Shown here in pieces: positions 32,887-42,245 of a DNA stretch of 64,000 bases. The position numbers and the translations under genes were made by a program. Every line of letters begins with the position of its first letter. The stretch's first letter is position 1. Source of the stretch: Eutreptiella sp. 'Long Island Sound 2002' (taxonomy: Eukaryota; Euglenozoa; Euglenophyceae; Eutreptiales; Eutreptiaceae); assembly GCA_964036045.1 (NCBI GenBank), contig OZ038402.1, positions 4,247,395 through 4,311,394 of the forward strand. Direction: 5' to 3'. Under the pieces are notes generated by a model. That model ran no database searches and was not told where the DNA came from. It saw only the letters and a list, made by a program, of their open reading frames with translations.

Positions 32887-33095
32887 TCAGAGGCGGCAGG
32901 AGGAAAAGGGATGAGGGAAGTAAGAGGAGATCAAATTGCGGGCGGTCGCTTGCCGTTCCTGTAGCCCGTCCGAGTTGTGATTGAACTTCTGAATGTCCGT
33001 CCCCAGGCCGGCGCGGAGGTTGAAGGTGAAGCGCGTGGCGGTGTGGGAGTTGAGCATGAAGTAGATCCAGCGATCCGCATGCACGTTCTCGGGCC
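32887..33095 (-). CDS. Family 25 glycosyltransferase B, exon 3 (C-terminus)
   Basis: Acceptor CGTCCAG/GGCC, phase 1, 69 residues to TGA. Reads GPENVHADRWIYFMLNSHTA, then TRFTFNLRAGLGTDIQKFNH, closely parallel to exon 3 of gene A (NADRWLYFMLQSYTA, TRFAFNLRYLLGTDIQTLNW). The C-terminus is shorter than in A by 23 residues. The preceding intron (33096-37726) contains GGCGCC-palindrome, C-run, introner-like and minisatellite repeats. Confidence 0.75.
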
Positions 33096-33599
33096 CTGGA
33101 CGGCACGTGACGGTGAGGCATAGGGCACAGAGTTTTGCTTCGGGCTTTGGGCTTTGGGCTTACCTTCCCGAATCCGAAGAGGGCCTTAAGGGCCCACGGA
33201 GTGCCGCCTTGGGGAAGCTCGGCTCCGGCGCACCACACTCACCCTTCGGCCATGCAGCCGGCGGGCGGGGCACACGCCTCCTCCTCTAGTGTAGTTGCTC
33301 GCGCACCGAGTGCGGCCGTATCCCTGGCGTGTTCGCGTTGTGCTTTTGTGGTGACAGGAACCGAAGAGAACACAGGCAACGCGCACTGCACGGCTGTAGG
33401 AAGTCGTCATGTAAAGCGGTCCTGTCGTGGTAGTGTGTGGACGACTGCAGCATCCCACAGCAGTACATGGTCTCGCACGGCTAGTGTAGCCATGTCCCGC
33501 GCCACCAGCCGTAGCACAGCGTGCACGCTGGGGGTGGAGGTTAGAACGATCAGGGGGCTCGGGAGGGATTGGATAAGGTGAGCCGTCGAGGGCTCTTGG

Positions 33600-33975
33600 A
33601 CGTTGGGTCGCACCGAGTTTTGCTTCGGGGGGGGGGGGGGGGGGCTCCAAGGGGGTGTGGGGGGGTGGGGCCGTGGGGGGGGACCCCCCCCCGCAGGAGA
33701 CCCTGAGTTGTTAGAGGCGCCAAAGGCGCCGGAGAAATTTTTTTGGCCTAAACTGACTTGCGCCGAAGGCGCCAGAGAAAATTTTTGGTTGGCCGAAGAC
33801 CCGGAGAAACATTTGCCCAATCACTTAAGGGGCGGGGGGGGTCCGGGGGGGGGGGGGGGGTGACCTAATTAAAAAACAGACAAATGCAAACCAGAGGTAA
33901 TGCACTCCACAGTCAGGCATAAGTGGGGGGGGGATCTGACCCCGCCTCCCCCAGGACGTGCTGAGTTGTCAAGCA
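33600..33975. repeat. GGCGCC double-palindrome repeat, copy 2
   Basis: G18 run, C-run, then CTGAGTTGTTAGAGGCGCCA, AAGGCGCCGGAGAAA, TTGCGCCGAAGGCGCCAGAG, ACCCGGAGAAAC and further G-runs, closing with GTGCTGAGTTGTCAAGCAAA. Nearest relative of copy 1 (4159-4390). In intron 2 of glycosyltransferase B. Confidence 0.85.
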
Positions 33976-35107
33976 AAACTCTGGGGGGCACTTGGAAGGT
34001 GTGGGGAAGTGAGAGGGCGGTGCTTGGGAAATGAAAGGGCGCGGGTGAAATGGCGTGGGCAAGTGGAAGGGTGGGGGAATGGGCAGGGTTTGCGCGGGGC
34101 GGGGGGGGGGAGCTGGGGAGCCGCGGGGCAGTGCGGCAAACGCCTGTTAAGGTTGGGAAAGCGTTTGGGGAGCAAGAGGAGGCGGTTACAAAGCCGTTGC
34201 AGCCGTGGTTGGCGGTGGAAGGAGGCGGTTGAAGTGTAACTGACAGTCACGGTTGGGGGAGGAGGGGAGCCCCTCCGATCAAGCACACTAGGAGGGGGGG
34301 GGGGGCAGGTTAGCGCCCATGGACAGTGGCCAGAAACCCTCTGGAAAGTCATCACTTGTCTGGAATTTGCTCAAAGCCTTCTGACCTGTTTTGATCCCAC
34401 AAGAAGTGCCTTCGGCAACGGAGTTCATAAGGGCAAATGAATGGGCCAGCGCACGCACCGGTGTGGCTCAAGGGGTTGTGGTTTGGGGTTTCAGCGTGGT
34501 CGAACCCTTTTTCCAAAGCAAGGCCGCAGATTTGGAGCTCATGCCCATGTGGCATAATGACTAGCTTAAAGACCAAAGGTCCCAAACTTATTTTTGCCCA
34601 GAGCTCGTACGACAGAGAGGTTGGTTTTCAGCGTGTAACTGGGACTGTAACTGGCCGCGCTGGTCTTTTTATCCCCACCGCTTGTGCTTCTGCCTTCCTC
34701 ACGTCGGTCTTGTCCTGTTTCTTGCACCCCTAGGTGCTCCCTCGGTCGCTTTGCTTTGCCCTTTGCCGCCTAACCCCGTTCCTCTGTTGTGGGAGACGCC
34801 ACCACGCGTTTCTCCTCGCCTGACGTCTTGCTGTACTTGGCGGCCACCAGGCAGAGCTGCATCGCTTGGTGTGGCCGTTTATTGTGCCTGTATGGCAGGG
34901 TACGTATGGGGAATCCCGGCTTAGTACCCCGGCTGCCCCACCCCGTGTCCAGCGAACAATAAAATCCCCCAATACTACGGTCCAAACACCAAGTGTTCAT
35001 TGGACAAGCCTTTCGGTGCGCGCGGCCAGGTGCAAGTAGAGAATCGGTCATGGTGGGCAATAGAGGTCATATAGTCGAGGGTTACCAGTACCTTGCATCC
35101 TGTTGTA

Positions 35108-35386
35108 CCCCGCCCCCCCCATGTCCAGCCCCCCCCCAGGGTACACGGTTCCCCCCCCCACCCCGGGGGGAACCGTCACCAAGTGACGGTTCCCCCCCTG
35201 GGGGGGGGGGAACCGTACACCACTCCCGACCAGCCAATTCTAGTATAACCCAACTAAAAATTTTCTTCGGCGCCTTCGGCGCCTGTGATTTCCTATTGAT
35301 TTCTTATTGTTCATGGGCCAAGTGACGGTTCCCCCCCTGGGGGGGGGGGGAGGGACACGGGGGGGGGATGGACATGGGGGGGGGGG
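35108..35386. mobile_element. C-run TIR element flanked by TA (279 bp)
   Basis: Left CCCCGCCCCCCCCATGTCCA, right reverse complement C10-ATGTCCATCCC. TA outside each end (35106-35107, 35387-35388). Internal GTGACGGTTCCCCCC/G-run inverted pairs and a CGGCGCCTTCGGCGCC palindrome; the central part matches 60190-60345. Confidence 0.75.
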
Positions 35387-35730
35387 TACAATATTTGCAA
35401 GCATCATTGCAACGCACATCACAACAGCCCCTCATTTCCCCAATCGTCCCGCCTAAATCATGTACTCCGAAACTCGATACCGGATCAAATGGGGCAGCAA
35501 ATTAATATGGTTTGAACACCAAGTGTTCATTGGACGAGCCCGTCGCTGGACGCGGGGGGTTAGGCCCATACCCCCACACCTGCCCGCACTATCCTGGGGC
35601 CCGGAGGCTCTTGCCTGGGGGAGGGGGGTGTCCCAAAGAAGGGTAGGGGGGAGGACTAGGGCTTTCATTCGTATTGGTTGAGGGGGGGTGGGGGGCCTTG
35701 GGTTACCTGAGCCTGGAGCCCCGTGCCCAG

Positions 35731-35935
35731 GGATGCATTGGAAGAGCGGGTGGGGGGTACCAAGGGCGCCCAGCCTGTGCCCGGCCATTGTCCCCCTGAC
35801 GCCAAGTTCCAGCGTCAATGGCATTTGTAACCGACAGTAACTGCCCCCAACCGCTTTGGAAACCTCCTCCAACCGCCTTTCTAACTGCTCCTGGGGCCGC
35901 CTCTGAGGTCCCTTCCCTTCTAATGCATCCCTGCC
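35731..35935 (-). repeat. Introner-like repeat, complete copy in minus orientation
   Basis: Ends GGGATGCATTGGAAG and (reverse complement) GGGATGCATTAGAAGG form a terminal inverted repeat. Between are GGCGCCC, GCCATTGTCCCCCTGACGCC, AACCGACAGTAACTGCCCCC and AACCTCCTCCAACCGCC blocks. In intron 2 of glycosyltransferase B. Confidence 0.8.
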
Positions 35936-36711
35936 CGCGCCCCCACGCCCCCTACCTGCACCACCCGCCCCCACCCTCCCGCCCCACCCTGGGCCCGGTC
36001 CACAGAGTTCCTGCCCAGACCCCCGCACCACACATTGAGGCGCTAAATGGAGCCCCCTCAACCCACCCCTGCCAAAGGGGGGGGGGGGGGGGAGTCTCGG
36101 AAATCAAATCGTCCAGACCACAATTCGAAGGAGGTGGGTCCGGGGACTCAGGGGGGGGTTTCGCTGCGCAGGGGACCGGTGTCACACAGCACACTTGAGG
36201 GCAAGGCGGCTTTGATCCTTCCCCAGCCCCTGCGGGCATGCCCCTGGGGCTTTGGAAGAATCCCAATGAGAGATCAGAGGAAATCAAACATTTGATCACC
36301 ATCGGCATTACCTAGAGAAAAGGGGGGTTTGCACCGTAAAATGCCCTGAAATGCCCCCGCCGGCGCAGCTTTAAAAGGGGGGGGGGGTTGGGTTGGGTTG
36401 GGTCGTGGCTTGCACCGGAGGCGGGCTCCCACGGGAGCGGAGCTCAAGGGAGCAGAGCTCCCAGTGAGCCTGCCGCGCCCTGGTCACCTCTGACGAGGCG
36501 GGACCCCGAGGGTGACACCGCTCGCCACCCCTCCTGGCGGGGGGGGGGGGGGTGCAAACTCTCTCATGATATCCGGTTTCTCACGAACCCCCCCACCCCA
36601 CCCCAGCCCCCCCGCATTGCCAAAAAAAAAAAGAAACAGTCCGACGTCTCCAGCCAAGAGGGTGAAGAGGAGAGGCGGTGGGTTGAAGTGGGAATCCTGC
36701 AGCAAGGGAAA

Positions 36712-36870
36712 CCTCTCGGAATCAAGGTTCAGAGCGGTCCACCTCTACGATGATCCCGCAGTGGCTGTGCCAGCGGATCTGACATATAGTGAGAGGATCA
36801 GCTGAGTCTGAAACCAGGTTATGCAGTGGGAGACCGCCACGCCCGTAGGCTTCCCAGTGTGCACGAGGCA
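36712..36870 (+). repeat. GATCTGACA repeat, copy 3
   Basis: CTCTCGGAATCAAGGTTCAG, GATGATCCCGCAGTGGCTG, CGGATCTGACATATAGTGAG, GCTGAGTCTGAAACCAGG and CACGCCCGTAGGCTTCCCAG in this order; same order at 60388-60500. Confidence 0.75.
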
Positions 36871-37122
36871 CAATGACTGTAGGCTGGAAAAGACAGAGTG
36901 CGGGGGGGGAGGGCACACACACTCTCTCCCTCTGTTATGCCCATAATAGCAGTGCGAAAGAGGAATTCTCTTACTATGGAACAGGTGCTGTAGAGCACAC
37001 ACATGTTGGGAGGCGCAAAAACAAGAGCCAAAGCATAAGGAAAGCGGCTGGAGATAATTGTTGAGGAGCTGCAGAGCAGCTCTAGGCGTCTTTCGGTCGA
37101 GAAAAAAATAGACACTCAGAAT

Positions 37123-37124
<2 letters not shown>

Positions 37125-37170
<46 letters not shown>
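37125..37170. repeat. AC/GA microsatellite
   Basis: About 8 AC units joined to about 16 GA units. In intron 2 of glycosyltransferase B. Confidence 0.9.
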
Positions 37171-37171
<1 letters not shown>

Positions 37172-37275
37172 AAGCGGACAGCAGAGGCCAGGGGGGGTCC
37201 TTAAGAGAAAAGAAAAGTGTTCCTGAACGATAGTTTTGCAAAAAGCCCGCGTGTAGCTCATAATCATTATGTTCA

Positions 37276-37632
37276 TGGTTGGTGGCGATTGGCGGTTGGC
37301 GGTTGGCGGCCAGCGGCGATTGGCGGTTGGCGGCGGTTAGTGGTGGTTGGCGGTTGGCGGCGGTTCGTGGTGGTTGGCGGCTGTTGATGGTTGGTGATTG
37401 GTGGTTGGTGGCTGTCGATGGTTGGTGATTGGTGGTTGGTGGCGGTTGGCAGCGGGTGGCGGTTGGCGGTTGGTCGCTGCTGGCGGTGGGCGGCGGTTGG
37501 CGGTTGGCAGTTGGTGGCGGTTGGCGGTGGGTAGCGGTTGGTGGTCGGCGGTTGGTGCTCCCTGGGGGCGGTCCGTAAGGGCGGCCCTTGACAATAAAAA
37601 AACAATCTGGTTCCTTAAGGACCCCCTGGCAG
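37276..37632 (+). repeat. GGTTGGCGG minisatellite with hairpin tail, copy 1
   Basis: About 270 bp of GGTTGGCGG/GGTGGTTGGCGG units, then a tail AAGGGCGGCCCTTGACAA, A7 and GGTTCCTTAAGGACCCCC that can fold as a hairpin with an A-rich loop. The same array-tail order occurs at 45448-45632 and 47955-48200. Ends about 95 bp from exon 2 of glycosyltransferase B. Confidence 0.8.
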
Positions 37633-37726
37633 AGGCAGAGCGCTGATCATAAAACCAGCTCATCAGGCCAGCAGTCCTAGAGGCTGGGCGCCTTCCGAGA
37701 AAAATCAGACACTCAGACACCCAGAC

Positions 37727-37982
37727 CTAAGTGTTGGCGGCCGTCCTTCAAGAAGAGCCCCATCAGCTTCGTCATCCCCCGGCGGTTGATGATGTACGCC
37801 TGGGCCCCGAAGCTCTTGATGTTCCACCTCACGAAGGCCTCGCGCTTGGCCACCAGCGCAGCGATGCGTTTGACACTGTTCCCCAGCAGCTGCAGGACCT
37901 CCCAGTTCGGGGGGGCCAGCCGCAGGAGCTCATGGATGAGGCACGCAGTGCGGTTCCAGGTGGGCTGGACGCCGAGGGCTTC
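37727..37982 (-). CDS. Family 25 glycosyltransferase B, exon 2
   Basis: 256 bp between CATTAG/GAAGCC (phase 0) and CACTTAG/GTCTG (phase 1), the same length and phases as exon 2 of gene A. Encodes EALGVQPTWNRTACLIHELL, WEVLQLLGNSVKRIAALVAK and FGAQAYIINRRGMTKLM. The intact frame and conserved family residues argue that B is a working gene despite its very long introns. An introner-like repeat begins about 30 bp upstream of the acceptor. Confidence 0.8.
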
Positions 37983-38007
37983 CTAATGAGCACAGGGCGA
38001 AGGTGCA

Positions 38008-38208
38008 TTAGAAGGGAAGGGACCTCAGAGGCGGCCCCAGAAGCGGTTAGGCAGGCGGTTGGAGGAGGTTGCCAAAGCGGTTGGGGGCGGTTACTGTCGG
38101 TTACAAATGCCGTTGAGCTTGGCACTTGTGGTCAGGGTGACACTGGCTGGGCATCCTCGAGGGGGTGGGGGTGGGGGTGGCCGCCCCCCTTTGAATGCAT
38201 CCCTAGGG
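38008..38208 (+). repeat. Introner-like repeat next to exon 2 of glycosyltransferase B
   Basis: GGTGCATTAGAAGGGAAGGG to (reverse complement) GGGATGCATTCAAAGG, with all core blocks. It lies at the 3' end of intron 1 of gene B, 26 bp from the splice acceptor, in inverted orientation to the gene. Confidence 0.85.
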
Positions 38209-38299
38209 GGAGGGGGGGCAGGGCCTGCCACGGCTGCGACTGCCCACGATGCACCAGCCATTCATGTACGGATGGGTGCCGGGCACCAGTGACGACCGC

Positions 38300-38475
38300 A
38301 ACGAGAATGAGCAAGGGGGAGAGGCCAATAGGCGCCGCCAAAGGCAAACAAACCAGCGCCATGGCCTCGTGCCAACACCCCCAAGGGCGTCTTTTAAGCA
38401 GGGGGGGGGGGGGGTTTGGGATCCAAAAAATTGTTTACCAAAAACAGCCCAACCAGATTTTCCACATTGTAAATT
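38300..38475. repeat. GGCACNAGGCC repeat (inverted) plus ATTGTTTACCAAAAA block
   Basis: AGGCCAATAGGCGCCGCCAA and GGCCTCGTGCCAACACCC are the inverse of the copy at 46205-46275. They are followed by a G-run and a AATTGTTTACCAAAAACAGC block related to 57416-57490 and 46150-46185. Confidence 0.7.
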
Positions 38476-38517
38476 CTGTTGCGTTCGGCAGTGCACCTCG
38501 AAGAAAGGCTGACAGTC

Positions 38518-38590
38518 AGCCAGCCAATCAGTCAGTTAGTCAGGCAAGCGGTCAGTCAGACAGTCAGTCGGGCAAGCAGGCAGGCAAACA
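38518..38590 (+). repeat. CAGTCAGTCAGNCAAG short tandem repeat
   Basis: About nine imperfect units of CAGNCAGT/CAGGCAAG (4-bp periodicity). In intron 1 of glycosyltransferase B. Confidence 0.8.
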
Positions 38591-38889
38591 GAAACACTCA
38601 GTTTGGGTTTTTTTCAGTGGCAGACTCGGCTTCAAGCAGTGGGGAGGACAGATACTGTCAGAACAAGCAACGGTCGAATGGCAATGCAGCCGACCGCATA
38701 CGTGCAGGTCGGCGGTCCAAATCCCGGTCAGCCGACCGCCGACCTTTCAGCTCTGCCCAATCTGACCCTAGTTCAAACCCTTCTGAGCACATACTTCTGA
38801 GCACCAACTTTTGAACCCCCCCCCCCCCGCTCCAAAAAAATGATATCCAGTTTCAGGGGATAGAGCCTCAGAATCCATTGGGGGATCGT

Positions 38890-39120
38890 CTTATTGTTGG
38901 CTGGAGACGAACTGGACGACCAACCAGGGGGCCGTCTACCGGTGGCTCCGAGGGGATGATTTCACCCCCCCGGTGGTCTTCCTGACCCGGGAGGACGGCT
39001 CCCCGACGGCGGACGTCCGGGAGATGGACCAGCTGCTGCAGTCCGCGTGGGCCCCGGTGAACCGCAAATATGCGGAGCGGCCGGAGCCATGCCTTGAGGT
39101 GTGCTACGCCAATGACCCCC
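38890..39120 (+). pseudogene. LINE-type endonuclease/RT linker fragment
   Basis: Open plus frame of about 75 codons: WTTNQGAVYRWLRGD, PPVVFLTREDGSPTADVREM and DQLLQSAWAPVNRKYAERPE. This resembles the segment between the endonuclease and reverse transcriptase of non-LTR elements (a W..WL ... DG..T.d..EM...L...W.P pattern). GC-rich codon use unlike its flanks. No RT or endonuclease beside it. In intron 1 of glycosyltransferase B, opposite strand. Confidence 0.4.
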
Positions 39121-39284
39121 AAAAAGGGGGGGTATCTGACGCCTGCGCCTGCGCCTGCACTTGATCTAACAACCTCTCTTCGAGGTGATTTTGTGTTTTC
39201 CCACGATGGCCACTTTGGTTTGGGGAGGGGGGATGGGGGTTTTGTTTTTTTTAAATTGGTCTAAAGAAGCCCCCGCCCCCCCCC

Positions 39285-39475
39285 CCCCCCAGTGATGCTG
39301 AGTTTCTAGAGGCGCCAAAAGTGAAGAACCCTAATTGGCACCGAAGGCGCCAAAGAATTTTGCTTGGCCAAAGGCCCGGAAGAAAATTTGGCCCAATCTT
39401 TGAAAGGGGGGGGGGGTCCAACGGGGGTGGGGGGTCGGTGCCCCCCCCAGTGGTGCCGAGTTGTTAAAAGGCGGT
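39285..39475. repeat. GGCGCC double-palindrome repeat, copy 3
   Basis: AGTGATGCTGAGTTTCTAGA, GGCGCCAAAAG, CACCGAAGGCGCCAAAGAA, GGCCAAAGGCCCGGAAGA, G-runs, then CAGTGGTGCCGAGTTGTTAA. In intron 1 of glycosyltransferase B. Confidence 0.8.
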
Positions 39476-39828
39476 GTAGGTGTAGGTGGAGGTGCGTAAT
39501 TGTACAGAAGTGCTCCGGTTTGGGACACGTACACAGAGGTGTCCTAGTGCTAGGGGGCAGGTTCCCCTGCACCCTGAGCCTCCACACCAAGCACGAGGTA
39601 GCACGCCAGAGGGACCAGCGCACTCAAGGTGTTCCCTATTCGGGAGTCCAAACCAGAGTGTGCGTTAAGAGGCTGGCACCCACCAACCCAACACAAAATA
39701 ACAGACTCCACACCCACTACTGAACACCACATGTGCCCCACCAATCCGACTCTCACCCACTCAACAGTACACGCACCCACACAAGACGGCACCCACCCAC
39801 AATATGACACCCGGTCACTCAACACAAC

Positions 39829-39889
39829 TGCACACACACACACACACGCACGCACGCACGCGCGCGCGCGCACACACACACACACACCA
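39829..39889. repeat. Alternating purine-pyrimidine tract (CA/CGCA/CG)
   Basis: About 60 bp of uninterrupted Pu-Py alternation with a central CGCGCGCGCGCG, flanked by CA repeats; such tracts favour Z-DNA. Confidence 0.85.
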
Positions 39890-40224
39890 TGTAACCGCAA
39901 ACAAGAACAAAGCAAGAAAAGCGGTGGAAAGAAAACTCCTCGGGGACAGCAGGGCTGTCCTAGTCGTCTTTCGGCTGTACGGGGAAATGAGCGCAGCGCG
40001 GCATGACGGGGTAGCATGCAATCCAGCAGGTCGGCCTGCGGCCCTGTGGAGCGAAGCAAATCACTTGCACCACCCCTATAGCAGTTCTGCACCCTGGCCC
40101 CGGTCAGCGCAAGTTATCTACAGGAAAAACAAAGCAAAGCAGGGGAAGGGAACTGAAGTCAGCTGTATTGGGTGCCCCCCCCCCCCCCCAATCACACACA
40201 CTCAGGCCCCGGTGTGCCGGGCTG

Positions 40225-40478
40225 AAGGAAAGCTGTAGCAGCAGGGCAAAATCAGAGGACCAGAGGGCTGTGTATGCTTCAGGCCTGAAATGCGGTGGGA
40301 TGTCCTGGTCTGTGTACTGGCGCATATCCCAAACGGCGTGGGCACGCAGCCAACGGGCCAGTTTTTGAACCACGAGGTGTTTGGGGGCTGGCATGTGGGG
40401 GCTTACAGTAAAAACCGCGCGCATAGTATTTTCGGAACACCATCGGGAGGCAGAGAATACATGGCGTGCGGATTTGTG
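40225..40478 (-). pseudogene. Retroelement C-terminal domain fragment, copy 1
   Basis: Minus frame downstream of the CA array: RAVFTVSPHMPAPKH, QKLARWLRAHAVWDMRQY. It aligns with frames at 48513-48785 (RRLGIWLRKHAFWEGDRYAA) and 58950-59030 (HLHRWLNSHAIWSTQAYAS). The shared WLxxHAxW pattern marks one retroelement family; the RT part is absent here. In intron 1 of glycosyltransferase B, next to the recombinase retrotransposon. Confidence 0.45.
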
Positions 40479-40481
40479 CAT

Positions 40482-40483
<2 letters not shown>

Positions 40484-40535
<52 letters not shown>

Positions 40536-40596
40536 ACACCCACACCCACACCCACACCCACACCCACACCCACACCCACACCCACACCCACACCCA

Positions 40597-40634
<38 letters not shown>

Positions 40635-40690
40635 CACACACACACACAGAGAGAGACACACACACACATACACACACCCACACACACCCT
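40484..40690. repeat. CA and CACACC arrays abutting the retrotransposon end
   Basis: About 50 bp of CA, about 70 bp of CACACC hexamers, then CA again with GAGAGA. It directly adjoins B2 of the retrotransposon at 40691 and starts inside the homologous position of the retroelement fragment at 40225-40478. Confidence 0.9.
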
Positions 40691-40804
40691 GTTCCCCCGT
40701 GCGTGTGTGTGCGCCGCGCATCAAAGCAGGAGACAAGCATGTGCACCCTCCACTGTAAGACACTCTCCATCCAAAACACATTGCTTCTTCGGTGCTACTC
40801 ACAG
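40691..40804 (-). repeat. Split direct repeat B2
   Basis: 114 bp, GTTCCCCCGTGCGTGTGTGT to GGTGCTACTCACAG; matches 41020-41133. Confidence 0.9.
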
Positions 40805-40890
40805 TCACTGGAGCACAGGCTCCAGAGGACAGTTCGACTGGAACGCATACCCGTGAGAAGGTCACGGTAATAGAGGGCGGGTTGGGCGGG

Positions 40891-41023
40891 TGGCACTAGA
40901 GCAGTGCACCTCAGTCACAGAAAAACTTATCTACAACAGAGAGGGAGACGCCCCCAGTGGAGTCAATCGGGCACACACACACGCACTCCGGGCGGAACTT
41001 CCATTCCTACGGAACTACAGTTC
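40891..41023 (-). repeat. Split direct repeat A2
   Basis: 133 bp, TGGCACTAGAGCAGTGCACC to GGAACTACAGTTC; matches 44853-44985. Confidence 0.9.
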
Positions 41024-42190
41024 CCCCGTGCGTGTGTGTGCGCCGCGCATCAAAGCAGGAGACAAGCATGTGCACCCTCCACTGTAAGACACTCTCCATC
41101 CAAAACACATTGCTTCTTCGGTGCTACTCACAGAGGCCCGCGAGTGAATGCGAGCCTTGCACCTGCTCTCATGGAGCCACCATGGAGTGGGGACGGACTG
41201 TCGTAGGCGGTCAAACGGCAGGTCTGACTCCCCCCAGGCCACCCGACGCTGCTCGCAAAGGCTCAGCATGGAGGCCCGGGAAAGCATTTCATGCTTCTGG
41301 CTCAGAGGGTCAGCGGGGTTCACCGCTGAAGGCACTCGAAAAACAGACAGTTGCAGGCCACTCCACGCCCGCAGCCAGAAGATGCGTCGCAACAGACGCA
41401 GCTGTACAGGGCAGTCAGTGGACGCCCGTAGGGAGGCGGACTGGACTCGGACCGCCTCATTGTCGATACCCACAGCCACAGAACGCAACCGGCAGCCTAC
41501 TGCAGCTTTTAGAGCTCCATATACGCCATATAGCTCTGCCTGCTGCAGGCTGCGGACCCAGCGGGGACAGACGTAGGATCTGTAAAAACCTGGGGAACCA
41601 ACGACCCCGATTCTGAAACGCCGTCCGCAGGGCGCTGCGTCTGAGAAGAAAGTATGTACACGCACATGTGATGGGTCACTGACAGGAGGACGCTCATCAT
41701 AAGCGTTTATGGCAGTGGCATTGAGGAGCAGCCTGCACTTGTCGGAAGACTTAGGTCTAAGAAAGGCGCTGGCAGAAACAGGGGCCGACGTGGGCTTAGC
41801 GCCACACGTGACAGCGTGAACCGATTCAAACATGTGAGAAAGGGGGGCTGTCGCGCTGGAGTGGCGTGCCGCCCCCCGGCAGGAGAAGGATTTGGTACAC
41901 CGACGGTAGATCGCCCGAAGCCCCCGCGGGACACATTTCCGCCAGAGGCTGCGCGCGAGGCTGACGCGTCCTGCTGGGCCCAAGCCCTTGGCTGCCACCT
42001 GCTCGGGCACCTTCTGGGACTGGTTCTTTGGTGGCAGCGGAGTACTGTCGTCGTAAAGCATGTCGTCTGGACGGCACAGGCCACTTTCCGCTATGCCTTC
42101 TAGAACATCTCGGAAAAGAGGAGCTGCCGCCGCACCTCCATCGATGTTTAGCAGCGCCAAGTACATGTCAACGAGCGCCGTGCGGACCAT
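41015..42190 (-). CDS. Retrotransposon RT-start and RNase H protein, RT palm absent
   Basis: Taken from the first ATG after the end of the recombinase frame (392 codons); the frame is open further upstream and the true start may come from frameshifting. A short RT beginning is visible (ASAFLRPKSSDKCRLLLNAT, the RPKxxxKxRxxxN motif), but within about 20 residues the frame passes into RNase H: HTFFSDAAP (first Asp), QAELYGVYGALKAA (Glu), VAVGIDNEAVRV (Asp) and FRVPSAVNPADPLSQ (final Asp). The RT fingers and palm with the YxDD site, normally some 200 residues, are absent without breaking the frame. The RNase H is of the DIRS/Ty3-like type. A Trp-rich tail follows. Confidence 0.7.
   Translation of the reverse strand: MVRTALVDMYLALLNIDGGAAAAPLFRDVLEGIAESGLCRPDDMLYDDSTPLPPKNQSQKVPEQVAAKGLGPAGRVSLARSLWRKCVPRGLRAIYRRCTKSFSCRGAARHSSATAPLSHMFESVHAVTCGAKPTSAPVSASAFLRPKSSDKCRLLLNATAINAYDERPPVSDPSHVRVHTFFSDAAPCGRRFRIGVVGSPGFYRSYVCPRWVRSLQQAELYGVYGALKAAVGCRLRSVAVGIDNEAVRVQSASLRASTDCPVQLRLLRRIFWLRAWSGLQLSVFRVPSAVNPADPLSQKHEMLSRASMLSLCEQRRVAWGESDLPFDRLRQSVPTPWWLHESRCKARIHSRASVSSTEEAMCFGWRVSYSGGCTCLSPALMRGAHTRTGEL
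41020..41133 (-). repeat. Split direct repeat B1
   Basis: 114 bp copy of B2, adjacent to A2. The RNase H frame reads through it and stops at the A2 boundary (TAG at 41015-41017). Confidence 0.9.
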
Positions 42191-42245
42191 CTCCCGGCGC
42201 CCCCAACGTATACCGTCCAGGCTCGACACTTTGCGCGCCAGCAAC

